Shown here piece by piece: positions 18,701 through 25,649 of a stretch of DNA of 64,000 nt. Below the pieces are notes generated by a model. It had not been told where the DNA came from, did not search any database, and was given only the letters and a program-made list of their open reading frames with translations. This DNA is from Sporosarcina sp. BI001-red (GTDB lineage Bacteria; Bacillota; Bacilli; Bacillales_A; Planococcaceae), in the NCBI RefSeq assembly GCF_003384035.1, contig NZ_QQAK01000014.1, positions 124,001 through 188,000 on the forward strand, given 5' to 3'. Position 1 is the first letter of the stretch, and each line of letters opens with the position of its first letter. The position numbers and the translations under genes are program-made.

Positions 18701-19442
18701 AACCTGCGTTGAACCAGTCACTCGACTCAGGAACGTCCGTCTGCTCACCCCAAATTTGTGGAGATGCGGGCGGAAGATCTGCATACCAATCGTAGAAACT
18801 GAGCATCTCGCCACCAATAAGTGAGATGAAACGCGCGCCTGAAGCATAACTAACCATCGACATCGCTGGAATTGGTGTGAAACCTGCTATTCGGTCAGGA
18901 CCATGTTTTTGAATCGTATAAATGAGCTGTGCGGAGATGAGCATGGTCGCATCACGCCAGTGAATACGAACATGACCACCTTTCCCGCGAGCTTGCTTAT
19001 ATTCTGTCGATTTTTCTGGATCTTCTACAATGCTAGCCCATGCTTTGACAGGGTCCTTATGTTCTGTGAGTGCCTGTCCCCACATACGCCACAACTTCCC
19101 TCTGATGTAAGGATATTTAATACGAAGTGGGCTATACTCGTACCAAGAAAATGATGCTCCCCGTGGGCAGCCACGTGGTTCGAACTCTGGCATATCCGGG
19201 CCACAGGAAGGGTAATCGATTTGTTGGTTTTCCCACGTAATGATTCCGTTCTTGACGAACACTTTCCAACTACATGAACCTGTACAGTTCACCCCGTGTG
19301 TTGTCCGGACTACTTTGTCATGCGACCAGCGTTGACGGTACATGTTTTCCCAATCACGGTTCTTTTCTTCAAGCGCAGACCAATTACCAGAATACTTTTC
19401 CACCGGCTTGAAGTAATTCAGATTGAATTTCGTTTTCTTCAT
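15765..19442 (-). CDS. narG: Respiratory nitrate reductase alpha subunit NarG
   Basis: The catalytic Mo-bis-MGD subunit of 1225 residues, full length. The FS0 cluster ligands His 49, Cys 53, Cys 57 and Cys 92 (HGVNCTGSC; GCPRG) and the molybdenum-ligand Asp 222 (WYADLPPASP) fall at the same numbers as in E. coli NarG. No cleavable twin-arginine signal is present, so the active site faces the cytoplasm. It is first in narGHJI, with a GGGAG site 11 nt upstream and an NreC palindrome about 100 bp upstream of the start codon. Confidence 0.97.
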   Translation of the reverse strand: MKKTKFNLNYFKPVEKYSGNWSALEEKNRDWENMYRQRWSHDKVVRTTHGVNCTGSCSWKVFVKNGIITWENQQIDYPSCGPDMPEFEPRGCPRGASFSWYEYSPLRIKYPYIRGKLWRMWGQALTEHKDPVKAWASIVEDPEKSTEYKQARGKGGHVRIHWRDATMLISAQLIYTIQKHGPDRIAGFTPIPAMSMVSYASGARFISLIGGEMLSFYDWYADLPPASPQIWGEQTDVPESSDWFNAGYIIMWGSNVPLTRTPDAHFMTEVRYKGTKVVSVAPDYAESVTHADDWISANPGTDAAVAQAMTHVILDEFYEQRKEPMFLNYAKQYTDMPFLVFLDEHEGAYKAGRFLRASDIGQESQHAEWKPVILDESVNEIIVPNGTMGQRWEDDVKWNLLLDKEDGSRVEPALSIADADAEWKEIHFPFFDNLSNGVFTRPVPTKVLTMADGTTRRVATVYDIMLSQYGVNRIGSDLEAKDYFDKSSIYTPAWQEKITSVKPELVIQIAREFAQNALDTGGRSMIIMGAGINHWFNSDTIYRAILNLVTLTASQGVNGGGWAHYVGQEKCRPIEGWSTIAFARDWQAPPRLQNATSFFYFATNQWKYEEAGTQSLMSPLGGKARYEHPADYNVLAARLGWLPSYPQFNKNSLQLTEEAAKEGKTTTPEIVEYVKEQLTSGKMNFAVEDPDAPENFPRSLFVWRSNLVSSSAKGQEYFMKHLFGASDGLLAKPNERMKPEEVVWRDEVEGKLDLLVALDFRMTTTPLYADIVLPAATWYEKVDLSSTDMHPFVHPFNPAVDPLWESRSDWDIYRSIAETFSEMAKTHLPGVYKDLVTSPLAHDSVQEIAQPHGDVKDWKKGEVEAIPGKTMPGMTIVERDFTKVYDKYITLGPLLSTGKVGAHGVSFSVAEEYEMMKGINGVYEDDTIKDGLPKLHTAKHAAEAMLTLSSATNGRVSQKAFVSAEHDTGVELKDISADRAAERFTFASITAQPREVIPTPVFSGSNKLGRRYSPFTTNIERMVPFRTLTGRQHYYLDHELFLDFGEALPVYKPTLPPLVLGPHDRPVAGTEDSLVLRYLTPHGKWNIHSTYQDNQHMLTLFRGGPTVWISDVDAIAHDIDDNAWLEVYNRNGVVTARAVVSHRIPKGTMFMYHAQDKHIQVPGSEITEERGGSHNAPTRIHMKPTQMVGGYAQLSYGFNYYGPIGNQRDEYVAVRKMKEVNWLED

Positions 19443-19543
19443 TGAATTTCATGCTCCCTTCCTAATGACCAACAGGATGTGCGTGATGAATTTTATAAAT
19501 CACTTATACTCCCATCCTAGACTCTATTCTGATTATTTCCTAT

Positions 19544-19557
19544 TAGGGTTTTCCCTA
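19544..19557 (-). promoter_or_regulatory. NreC binding palindrome upstream of narG
   Basis: TAGGG-TTTT-CCCTA is a perfect match to the TAGGGNNNNCCCTA consensus described for NreC in Staphylococcus carnosus. It lies 102-115 bp upstream of the narG ATG. A TATAAG sequence between site and gene could serve as -10; no good -35 was seen, as expected for an activator-dependent promoter. A loose inverted repeat CACAATT-N11-AATTGTG lies further upstream at 19703-19727. Confidence 0.85.
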
Positions 19558-19971
19558 TTAGCGAATTCAGTTCTTTTTTCTCAGCTTAAATATTGATATA
19601 AAGTATCAGTTTATTAACCCTAATCCCCGGGAATATAGAAACCCCGCTATTTCCAGGCATGTATCTACGGGGAAGATTTTCAGATTAAAACCCTTAAATC
19701 CACACAATTTTATCGTCATGAATTGTGCCTCCACTTGAGTATAGCTTTGAATTCTTTAAACAGATATGAGGGGAAGTCCTATTTCGCTCTCTCAATATCA
19801 GGTCTGATTTCCGGTTAAGTAAGGGATTTGGAGGGGGTGCAAACAGTGCGCCTGCATAGTGAGCATAAATATGAACTTTTTAACGAACTAGCAACTCTCT
19901 GCAAAGTGCATTAGGAGACAATGGGGATGATCAAGAGGAAATTTCGGGACTTCAATAGACGAATCAGGAAA

Positions 19972-20037
19972 TCCATTGCAATGGAGAATATGCAATCCGT
20001 TTTCCATTAAAATCAAAAGTAGAAATTTCTACTTTTG
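19972..20037. repeat. Two perfect palindromes upstream of the HTH gene
   Basis: TCCATTGCAATGGA (14 bp, 19972-19985) and a 24-bp perfect palindrome at 20014-20037 (arms CAAAAGTAGAAA and its complement, no loop). They lie in the roughly 0.7-kb divergent gap between narG and the HTH gene. Neither is followed by a T run, so operator sites are more likely than terminators. No gene was recognised in 19558-20167. Confidence 0.6.
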
Positions 20038-20167
20038 CAAAGTGTAGAATTGGAGAAGCGATTTCTGAAACCGTCTAGTTAGGAAGTAAAGATTCATTCG
20101 TACATTCGGATTTTGAATCACGTACATTCCACGCGAATTACACTATACTAGTCATGAGGTGATTGGG

Positions 20168-20494
20168 ATGGACTCTAAACATACGGCATTATTACTGAAT
20201 CAATGGATGGAAGAAAATCAAATGACGAATACAAAAATGGCGCAATTGATGGACGTAAGTGAAGCGCTTTTACGAGGGCTTTTAAAAGGGGATCATCGTA
20301 TTACATCTAAGCGTTTAACACAGTTCGCAGAGATTACAAATATTCCACGAGCATCGTTATTGGGACTATCAGATAAGGAGTTATTCGCAGGCTATAGTGT
20401 CATTCCTCATGGAGGCACTGAACTCTCTACAGCAAATAAGCAGCAGATTCAGCAGATTGCCTTACTTTTGAATGAGTATGAAAGCTTTAAGTAG
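20168..20494 (+). CDS. Small HTH (Cro/XRE-like) DNA-binding protein
   Basis: A 108-residue protein whose residues about 10-65 read as a helix-turn-helix domain (NTKMAQLMDVSEALLRGLLKG, then RITSKRLTQFAEITNIPRASLLG). It is followed by a short helical tail. ATG 20168 has AGGTG 6 nt upstream. It faces away from narG across a gap containing two perfect palindromes that could be its operators. No partner gene follows. The target is unknown and the family assignment is from pattern only. Confidence 0.7.
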   Translation: MDSKHTALLLNQWMEENQMTNTKMAQLMDVSEALLRGLLKGDHRITSKRLTQFAEITNIPRASLLGLSDKELFAGYSVIPHGGTELSTANKQQIQQIALLLNEYESFK

Positions 20495-20949
20495 GTGGGA
20501 GTTGCTGGAAAACGAAGAGTTGCATACAAGAGGTTAAACGCTCAGCAGGTGATACTTACAAAAAGTGCGGATCGACTAAGACATCTTCAATGGCAGCCGA
20601 TGTGTCGGCTAGTATGATATCTAAACATGGAATGTGGTTTTTATACATGTGGATGAAGTGATATCACTTAATATTATGATCAATCCATCAGTTTCACATT
20701 GGCACTTATATAGAGTTATATGTGAACCTTTGATCTGCGTTTAAGACGGACGCATTAGTTTGAATTTAAAATTAGTTCTGTATTAAGAAAGTACCATCCA
20801 AACTTTATATCTAGAATCATTACTTATTGTTTTTTTGCGAGGACTCTGATTTCCTTAATCTCAGCAAGTTTAAAAACCTAGGAAAAAGCAATTTTATAAT
20901 CTTGTATGTCATTACTCATATATAATCTTATATTCATTTCATTGGTTGC
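20495..20949. other. Gap of about 455 bp without a recognised gene
   Basis: AT-rich, with no reading frame having a ribosome binding site. One small hairpin AGCCGA-TGTG-TCGGCT occurs near 20588-20604 without a T run. Probably decayed sequence between the HTH gene and the Fic remnant. Confidence 0.5.
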
Positions 20950-20977
20950 AAAAAAGCACCTCTTAGAGATGCTTTTC
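20950..20977 (-). terminator. Terminator of the Fic remnant
   Basis: A hairpin with arms AAAAGCA-CTC and GAG-TGCTTTT (one mismatch), and a T run on the minus strand. Confidence 0.65.
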
Positions 20978-21350
20978 AACTAATTGTACTTAGATATACA
21001 TCAAGAGAGTCTTCTACTTCACGTTCTACTAATGCTATAAAATCGCTATAATCTTCTGTCGTATGTGCTTTGTCAAGAGCTTCATAATAGGCCAATCGAT
21101 TTTCAACCTTAATAATGACAGGAGGAAATCCATCTTTCATTACTTCTAAATTCAGCAAAAGTCTAGAAGTTCGTCCATTTCCATCAATAAAAGGATGCCA
21201 ACAAAAAAAGCATGTACCATTGCGCCATGCTCAACAGGATGAGGGTGAGTTATTTCCTTTCGATACCAAATCATCATTTGTTCCATTCTTTCTTGGATCA
21301 GATCATGCGGTGGTGTGTGTGCGGCACCCGATATAATGACCTGTTTTGAC
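20976..21350 (-). pseudogene. Fic-domain protein, frameshifted and truncated remnant
   Basis: Two minus-strand frames together read as the core of a Fic AMP-transferase. The first frame gives QVIISGAAHTPPH... MVHAFFVG. The second gives the catalytic motif HPFIDGNGRTSRLLLN and then GFPPVIIK...YYEALDKAHTT. The switch near 21195-21205 fits loss of 4 nt (or 1 nt) just before the motif's His. The N-terminal part of a normal 300-400 residue Fic protein is missing; upstream the frame meets a TAA at 21392. The remnant is therefore probably inactive. Confidence 0.8.
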
Positions 21351-21501
21351 GGTAAACACTCGCATACTATACATAAAAGAAGTAGATTGAGTTAAGAGGA
21401 CCTCAAATAATTTTTGGGGTTTTCTTTCATTTGACTCTTTTATTGAAAAAGGAGCAAATCCTTATTAAGGAAACGCGCCCTTTAACTGAATAAGTTACAC
21501 T

Positions 21502-21840
21502 TTAATATTCAATAAAAATTGCTAATGTTCCCCATTCCTTTTCTTGCTCAGGGGTGTATATTTCATATGTCCCATCTATCATTTCTTTCATTGTCCAGCC
21601 TTCACAATCGAATTTCTTAAAGGAGATATCTTTGTACATAGCCTCAAAAGTATCGTACTTTCTGAGATCACTTACCTGTACTTTTAGAATTTCATCTTGT
21701 TGGGGGACCTTTATAAATTCTATTGAATCTCCAACTCTGATACTCCTTCTCTTTTTATCGTTCAATCGTACTTCTACTATCTTTTTACCTTCTTTAATGG
21801 CTTGAAAGTATTCGCCATACAATCCCATCTGATGTATCAC
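21502..21840 (-). CDS. ASCH-domain protein
   Basis: A 112-residue protein with the ASCH/PUA-like pattern: GEYFQAIKEGKKIVEVRLND, then RRSIRVGDSIEFIKV, and a closing strand WGTLAIFIEY. The family binds or modifies RNA and some members are amidohydrolases or ribonucleases. The basic KKIVEVR segment forms the expected ligand groove. It stands alone in an accessory stretch beside the Fic remnant; transfer is possible. Upstream sequence is AT-rich without a clear promoter. Confidence 0.8.
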   Translation of the reverse strand: MIHQMGLYGEYFQAIKEGKKIVEVRLNDKKRRSIRVGDSIEFIKVPQQDEILKVQVSDLRKYDTFEAMYKDISFKKFDCEGWTMKEMIDGTYEIYTPEQEKEWGTLAIFIEY

Positions 21841-22082
21841 TTAACAACACCTCGCAAACCCTGTATTATTCCTAGTTTAGACTTTCTTCATTCTCCGCAA
21901 ATTGGCCCGTTTGGTGAATGGGCACAAGTCTTTGTACAATAATCGCACCCTATTGTTAAAATACTTTAACTTATTACCACACAGTTAATCAAATAATGAT
22001 TTATTTTACTAGGAAAATTTAAAGACCTGAAACTATCAGTTTATAGATGATATTAGTATTAAACCATAAAAAATAGAAAGAC

Positions 22083-22649
22083 GTGAACATTTTGGATATA
22101 AATTTGACCTATCAAGGCGCAATGTCTGCTCAAAACACTAATAAAAACTTTAACAATCCAACAATTGATCCGCTTGCTGGTAATGAAGTAGAAGTGACAC
22201 GAAACGGACAAGCTTTTAAATTAAGTGTTTCTGCTTATATAATTAAATTAAAAGATGAAACTGCTGATTTTTTCGCTAGGGACATCAATGTCCAAAATGC
22301 AAATCCATCCGATATATTTTCCTATCGCCCTCGAGATCAATGGCTCGTTTTCAGCCAGTATTTAAATGATACAAATTTCTTTGATTCATTAAGTAAAGAA
22401 GAAATGGTGAATATAGAATCAACCCTCCAACAAATTACAGAGGGACTCGATAGCCTAACTCAAACCGGCATCAACCTTTTTGGTGGAGTTAAAACTCAAT
22501 TGGATTCATATGAAGCACAATTAGAGCTAGCTTCTTCTTCAGTTGCACTCAATTATTTTAGTGATAAATTTTTAACTGGAGATATAAAAGAAGGCTTTGA
22601 TCAATTAACAAAACAGTGTAGCCTATTCAATGCTGTGGTTATTGTGTAG
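22083..22649 (+). CDS. Hypothetical protein, helical
   Basis: I do not recognise this 188-residue protein. It begins with a flexible Asn-rich segment (QNTNKNFNNPTIDPLAGNE), continues with mixed sequence including FSYRPRDQWLVFSQYL, and is helical later. The C-terminus QCSLFNAVVIV looks like a frame run-out, so the protein may be truncated. The start is uncertain: GTG 22083 with a weak AGAAAG site, or ATG 22122. Base composition is lower in GC than the nar and moa genes, consistent with recent acquisition. A weak hairpin follows the stop. Confidence 0.55.
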   Translation: MNILDINLTYQGAMSAQNTNKNFNNPTIDPLAGNEVEVTRNGQAFKLSVSAYIIKLKDETADFFARDINVQNANPSDIFSYRPRDQWLVFSQYLNDTNFFDSLSKEEMVNIESTLQQITEGLDSLTQTGINLFGGVKTQLDSYEAQLELASSSVALNYFSDKFLTGDIKEGFDQLTKQCSLFNAVVIV

Positions 22650-22733
22650 TGTTCCAATAAAAAAAGAGAGACATCCAGAATGGGATCTCCCTCCTTTTGT
22701 AGATTCTAATGTTCATCTAACACCAATTTTAAC

Positions 22734-23087
22734 TTATTTTTTATAGGTGCCTTGATTATCAGCCTTAACAATAGTTCCATCCAAGTCTACGGCTATTGCA
22801 TCGTCGGTGCTTTCACCTTTTATTGAGTATAATTTAGAACCCTTGGGGAGCAAGTTAGAAATGACCCCATGGTAATTCCCTTCGTTTTCTACATACTTTC
22901 TCACAACTCCGATCTGTTCCCCTTTTTCAACGGTAGTAGTTTCGTCTATCTTATAAATATCACCGTTCCATACTACAAAACTGAAAGCCCAATCAGTGCT
23001 ACTCTGATTACACCCTGACATGAGAGTACAAATAACAATGATTGAAATTAAAATATAGCTAGCACGGGCTTGTCTTCGCCTTATCAT
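22734..23087 (-). CDS. Putative lipoprotein
   Basis: A 117-residue protein with a basic N-terminus, one hydrophobic segment and the lipobox LMSGC (Cys about 26), so it is likely lipidated and anchored outside the membrane. The mature part is a small beta-rich domain (DWAFSFVVWNGDIYKID, then DDAIAVDLDGTIVKA) with no recognised family. Its ATG overlaps the stop of the upstream secreted protein (ATGA), which implies translational coupling in a three-gene unit with the metzincin. Confidence 0.75.
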   Translation of the reverse strand: MIRRRQARASYILISIIVICTLMSGCNQSSTDWAFSFVVWNGDIYKIDETTTVEKGEQIGVVRKYVENEGNYHGVISNLLPKGSKLYSIKGESTDDAIAVDLDGTIVKADNQGTYKK

Positions 23088-23644
23088 AAGTCTAGATCAC
23101 TCAATTGATCAATTTCCTTCGAAAGTTCACTAGAATTTGGTGGAACAATCTCGTTTGTATTTTTTAATTTGAACTTCCCTTGGTATACGCCAAGTATCAC
23201 ATAACAATCTTTTGCAATTGGTCCTTCGTATTTTTCTAAGTAGACGATTGCTTTGTCCTTCTTTTTAAACTCTTCATTATCGTTAAGAATTAAATTTGCT
23301 TCGGCCCTCTTGCCATTTACGTTTAATCTACCAATACCACCAGTTTCTAAAATTGAAACAGATTTCATATCCTCGTTACCTTTGTATACTTTTTTTACTG
23401 TATTATTTGATACAGTAAATACCAAATCACCAAAATCGATACTTTCGGTAGAATTCACGTCTACCTCTAAAATCAGCTCGGCTCTCGCACTAAGTTCTTC
23501 AACATTTGAAAAGTGATCAACAATATCAGCTTCTGCATGCACATCAGCAATATTGTTGTTTGGCGTTACAAAAAATAGACTAACTGCTAGTAGACTTCCT
23601 GAAAGCAACAATCCAATTTTCTCATATTTCTTCATCCTGTTCAC
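23084..23644 (-). CDS. Secreted protein of unknown function
   Basis: A 186-residue protein with an N-terminal signal peptide or anchor (about residues 8-28, hydrophobic; possible cleavage after VHA). The mature domain contains ELSARAELILEVDVNST and KKDKAIVYLEKYEG, similar in texture to other Bacillales exported hypothetical proteins, but I do not recognise a family. It lies 3 bp downstream of the metzincin gene and overlaps the lipoprotein gene, so the three are one operon. Confidence 0.75.
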   Translation of the reverse strand: MNRMKKYEKIGLLLSGSLLAVSLFFVTPNNNIADVHAEADIVDHFSNVEELSARAELILEVDVNSTESIDFGDLVFTVSNNTVKKVYKGNEDMKSVSILETGGIGRLNVNGKRAEANLILNDNEEFKKKDKAIVYLEKYEGPIAKDCYVILGVYQGKFKLKNTNEIVPPNSSELSKEIDQLSDLDL

Positions 23645-23647
23645 TCC

Positions 23648-24178
23648 TTATTTATATAATGCCTTGACCCCTGCAATATCATCACTTCCTGGCGTAATTA
23701 CGGCTCGTCCCGCTCGAGAAGTACACATTACTTGCTTGGTGTTTGTGACGTGATCCAATCCTAGTGAATGACCTAGTTCATGTGCAAAAACACCCTGTCT
23801 AGTAGAGTTTGTCATACCTGACATGTAGTAATAGTTCGCATCGATTATTGAATCTACATAATTTCCAGCAACGATCAAGTCTCGATAATTTGTGTTTTGA
23901 GCGTTCCATCCAGTACTTCCATAGTCTTTTCCATTGATTATAATCTGCGCTCTATTGGTACCTACTTGAGATGCGAATGATATCGGAGTTACAGCAGCCC
24001 AAGATGCCATAGCTGTTTTGAATGGAGAGTGGTATTTTGTTTCTAGCAACGGGTTTATTCGGTAAGCGAGATTTTTTGTCTTGTGCTTTCCACCTAATAA
24101 ATTATAAGCCTGTGCATCTGTTAAGGCTAAACCGAAAGTAGAAACGAAAAGTAAAGCTACAATTAGTAATTTCTTCAT
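23648..24178 (-). CDS. Secreted matrixin-like zinc metalloprotease
   Basis: A 176-residue exported protein. The signal peptide is residues 1-24 (cleavage after AQA). The metzincin zinc motif HELGHSLGLDH is complete at 133-143 (three His ligands plus catalytic Glu), and a Met follows at 151 as the expected Met-turn. It is unusually short, with no cysteine-switch propeptide and no C-terminal accessory domain, so it is a minimal matrixin catalytic domain. It is first in an operon with a secreted protein and a lipoprotein, which could be partners, substrates or immunity factors (inference). Confidence 0.88.
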   Translation of the reverse strand: MKKLLIVALLFVSTFGLALTDAQAYNLLGGKHKTKNLAYRINPLLETKYHSPFKTAMASWAAVTPISFASQVGTNRAQIIINGKDYGSTGWNAQNTNYRDLIVAGNYVDSIIDANYYYMSGMTNSTRQGVFAHELGHSLGLDHVTNTKQVMCTSRAGRAVITPGSDDIAGVKALYK

Positions 24179-24450
24179 TTCTTTTCCTCCTATGATTTTG
24201 TATTCTATTCAGGTGCTGTAATCTTTAAAACTTTAATACCTCCTATTTTTGTTTATATTTGACTTTCTATTTCTATTATTCTAAAAGTTATTCAAATCCC
24301 CTTCCTTAAATTGAAAATAATTCATATAAATATACTATCTACCTTTTATGTAATGAAATCTGTGTCGATAGATAAAATTTAGCTGAATAATGTTCAACTA
24401 TGCGGTAGGTAAAACGATGTCTTTTACTGTGCAGCGGTTTAATTCAGCAC

Positions 24451-24498
24451 AAAAAAAGACTGTAGGAAAACTCCAGAAGTTGGAGTTTTCCTACAGTC
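24451..24498 (-). terminator. Strong intrinsic terminator of the 70-aa gene
   Basis: A perfect 18-bp inverted repeat (24458-24475 and 24481-24498) with a 5-nt loop. The seven A at 24451-24457 give a T run on the minus strand. It ends the small gene at 24541-24753. Confidence 0.9.
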
Positions 24499-24540
24499 TG
24501 TGATCGACATTTAAAAATGATGTCTCACTGTTTGTTAGTG

Positions 24541-24753
24541 TTATAAATCTTGGCTATGCTCATTCCGTGATTCATTTCGAGCTTCTATAAACTGGCGCAG
24601 GTACTCCGCTCGTTCTTTTAAAACATTATCAATTGGCGCATTTTCAGCTTTGCCGGAAAAAGCAGATCTTTCTTTAAGAAAGGCCTTAGCCCTCTTTGCT
24701 GTATCACTACTATGAGGTTTAAGATTCAACTTTCTATGATTAATGTCCATCAT
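24541..24753 (-). CDS. Small hydrophilic hypothetical protein
   Basis: A 70-residue, charged, probably helical protein (TAKRAKAFLKERSAFSG, then VLKERAEYLRQFIEARNE). I do not recognise the family. The evidence that it is real is a strong AGGGAGG site 8 nt before the ATG and a perfect 18-bp hairpin terminator after the stop. It is a monocistronic unit flanked by the 137-bp repeat element. Confidence 0.65.
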   Translation of the reverse strand: MMDINHRKLNLKPHSSDTAKRAKAFLKERSAFSGKAENAPIDNVLKERAEYLRQFIEARNESRNEHSQDL

Positions 24754-24824
24754 ATCAGTTCCCTCCCTTTTCTTTAGTTATAAAAGATAATGGCCCGTTT
24801 CTGGAATTAGCTTTATACATCCTA

Positions 24825-24961
24825 CTTTCCGTTGCTTGGAGTGCAGGCGCCGACTCCCGGAGGATCAGCGTGAGTCTTGAGACCCCGCAGTGTCGCGCTC
24901 TTTGCGACCGAGGAGGCTCAAGCCACGCCCTCGGGAAAGCGTGCGCCGAAACGGAAAGCAA
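24825..24961. repeat. 137-bp imperfect palindromic element
   Basis: Terminal inverted repeats CTTTCCGTT and AACGGAAAG enclose further nested complementary pairs: GCGTG/CACGC, CTTGAG/CTCAAG, CTCCCG/CGGGA and GCGCC pairs near the ends. The sequence is much richer in GC than its surroundings. I recall similar GC-rich intergenic palindromes around CTTTCCG ends from Bacillaceae and Planococcaceae genomes; that comparison is from memory. An 88-codon frame crossing it has no homology and is judged spurious. Confidence 0.7.
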
Positions 24962-25203
24962 CTGTTCGTATACTACTTTCGCTAGCCCAATTGCGTAAGA
25001 CCAGTCCATTTTCGAATTCATTATGGCTTGTGAAATCAGTATAACATTTCCATTTCAGAAGAGTATATTTTTTTCATAAATTATCTAACCTTCTAGAAAA
25101 AATCTTGCAGACCGTAATACAACCAATCCATTACGTTCTTCATGATAGATGTATTATAAACTTTCCATTTTTCTACAGGAAGTAACCTACTATTAAATAC
25201 TTT

Positions 25204-25232
25204 TTGAGGTCAGTTGCAAACTTTGTTATAAT
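25204..25232 (+). promoter_or_regulatory. Sigma-A promoter of the candidate small RNA
   Basis: TTGAGG at 25204-25209, a 17-bp spacer and a perfect TATAAT at 25227-25232. There is no protein-coding gene downstream before the terminator at 25394-25435. Confidence 0.8.
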
Positions 25233-25238
25233 AAAATT

Positions 25239-25436
25239 ACATTAGAAGTATTCAACATGGAGTTGACCACGCAATTGCAGTCTATGACATGTTGAAAAAT
25301 TGTTACTATTGATCACGTTTTGTTGTCTATAGTGCATGATTACTCTAAGTACGCTTTACTCATATCGCCTGGTATATGCGTTGGCGTATCCCCAAAAAAG
25401 AACTCGTGTCGCTTAGTACACGCGTTCTTTTTTATT
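25239..25436 (+). ncRNA. Candidate small RNA of about 195 nt
   Basis: The segment between a strong promoter and an intrinsic terminator has no reading frame with a ribosome binding site. Internal structure is visible: TTCAACATG near 25250 pairs with CATGTTGAA near 25288, and ATATGCG/CGTAT form a hairpin just before the terminator. The length suits a regulatory RNA (including 6S-like), but I could not match it to a known family. It is transcribed towards the nrdF 3' end (convergent). Confidence 0.55.
25394..25435 (+). terminator. Terminator of the candidate small RNA
   Basis: A hairpin (GAAC-CGTGT / ACACG-GTTC) with an A run before and six T after it. It is usable in both directions. Confidence 0.85.
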
Positions 25437-25596
25437 TCTCTCAAGAGCCGAACTTTTTACGCTTAATCAGAATTCTATTGTTGCTGATCCTCCATAACTC
25501 TTTAACCCTATCGTCAAACTAACGTCGTTGCGATTAGCCAGCTCGTTTTCTACATACCTATTAATCGAATAACACGTGATATCTGCTCGTCCATAA

Positions 25597-25642
25597 AAAA
25601 AGCCAAGCGTCCATACAGCAATATGCTGAACACTTGGTTTTT
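25597..25642 (-). terminator. Terminator of the nrd operon
   Basis: Outer arms AAAAAGCCAAG and CTTGGTTTTT enclose an inner CAGCA/TGCTG hairpin. A T run lies on the minus strand just after the nrdF stop. Confidence 0.8.
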
Positions 25643-25649
25643 ATAGTTC

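Noticed and set aside
24755..25021. 88-codon minus-strand reading frame across the 137-bp palindrome
   Set aside because: Half of it is the GC-rich palindromic element, the product has no recognisable domain, and it lacks a good ribosome binding site.
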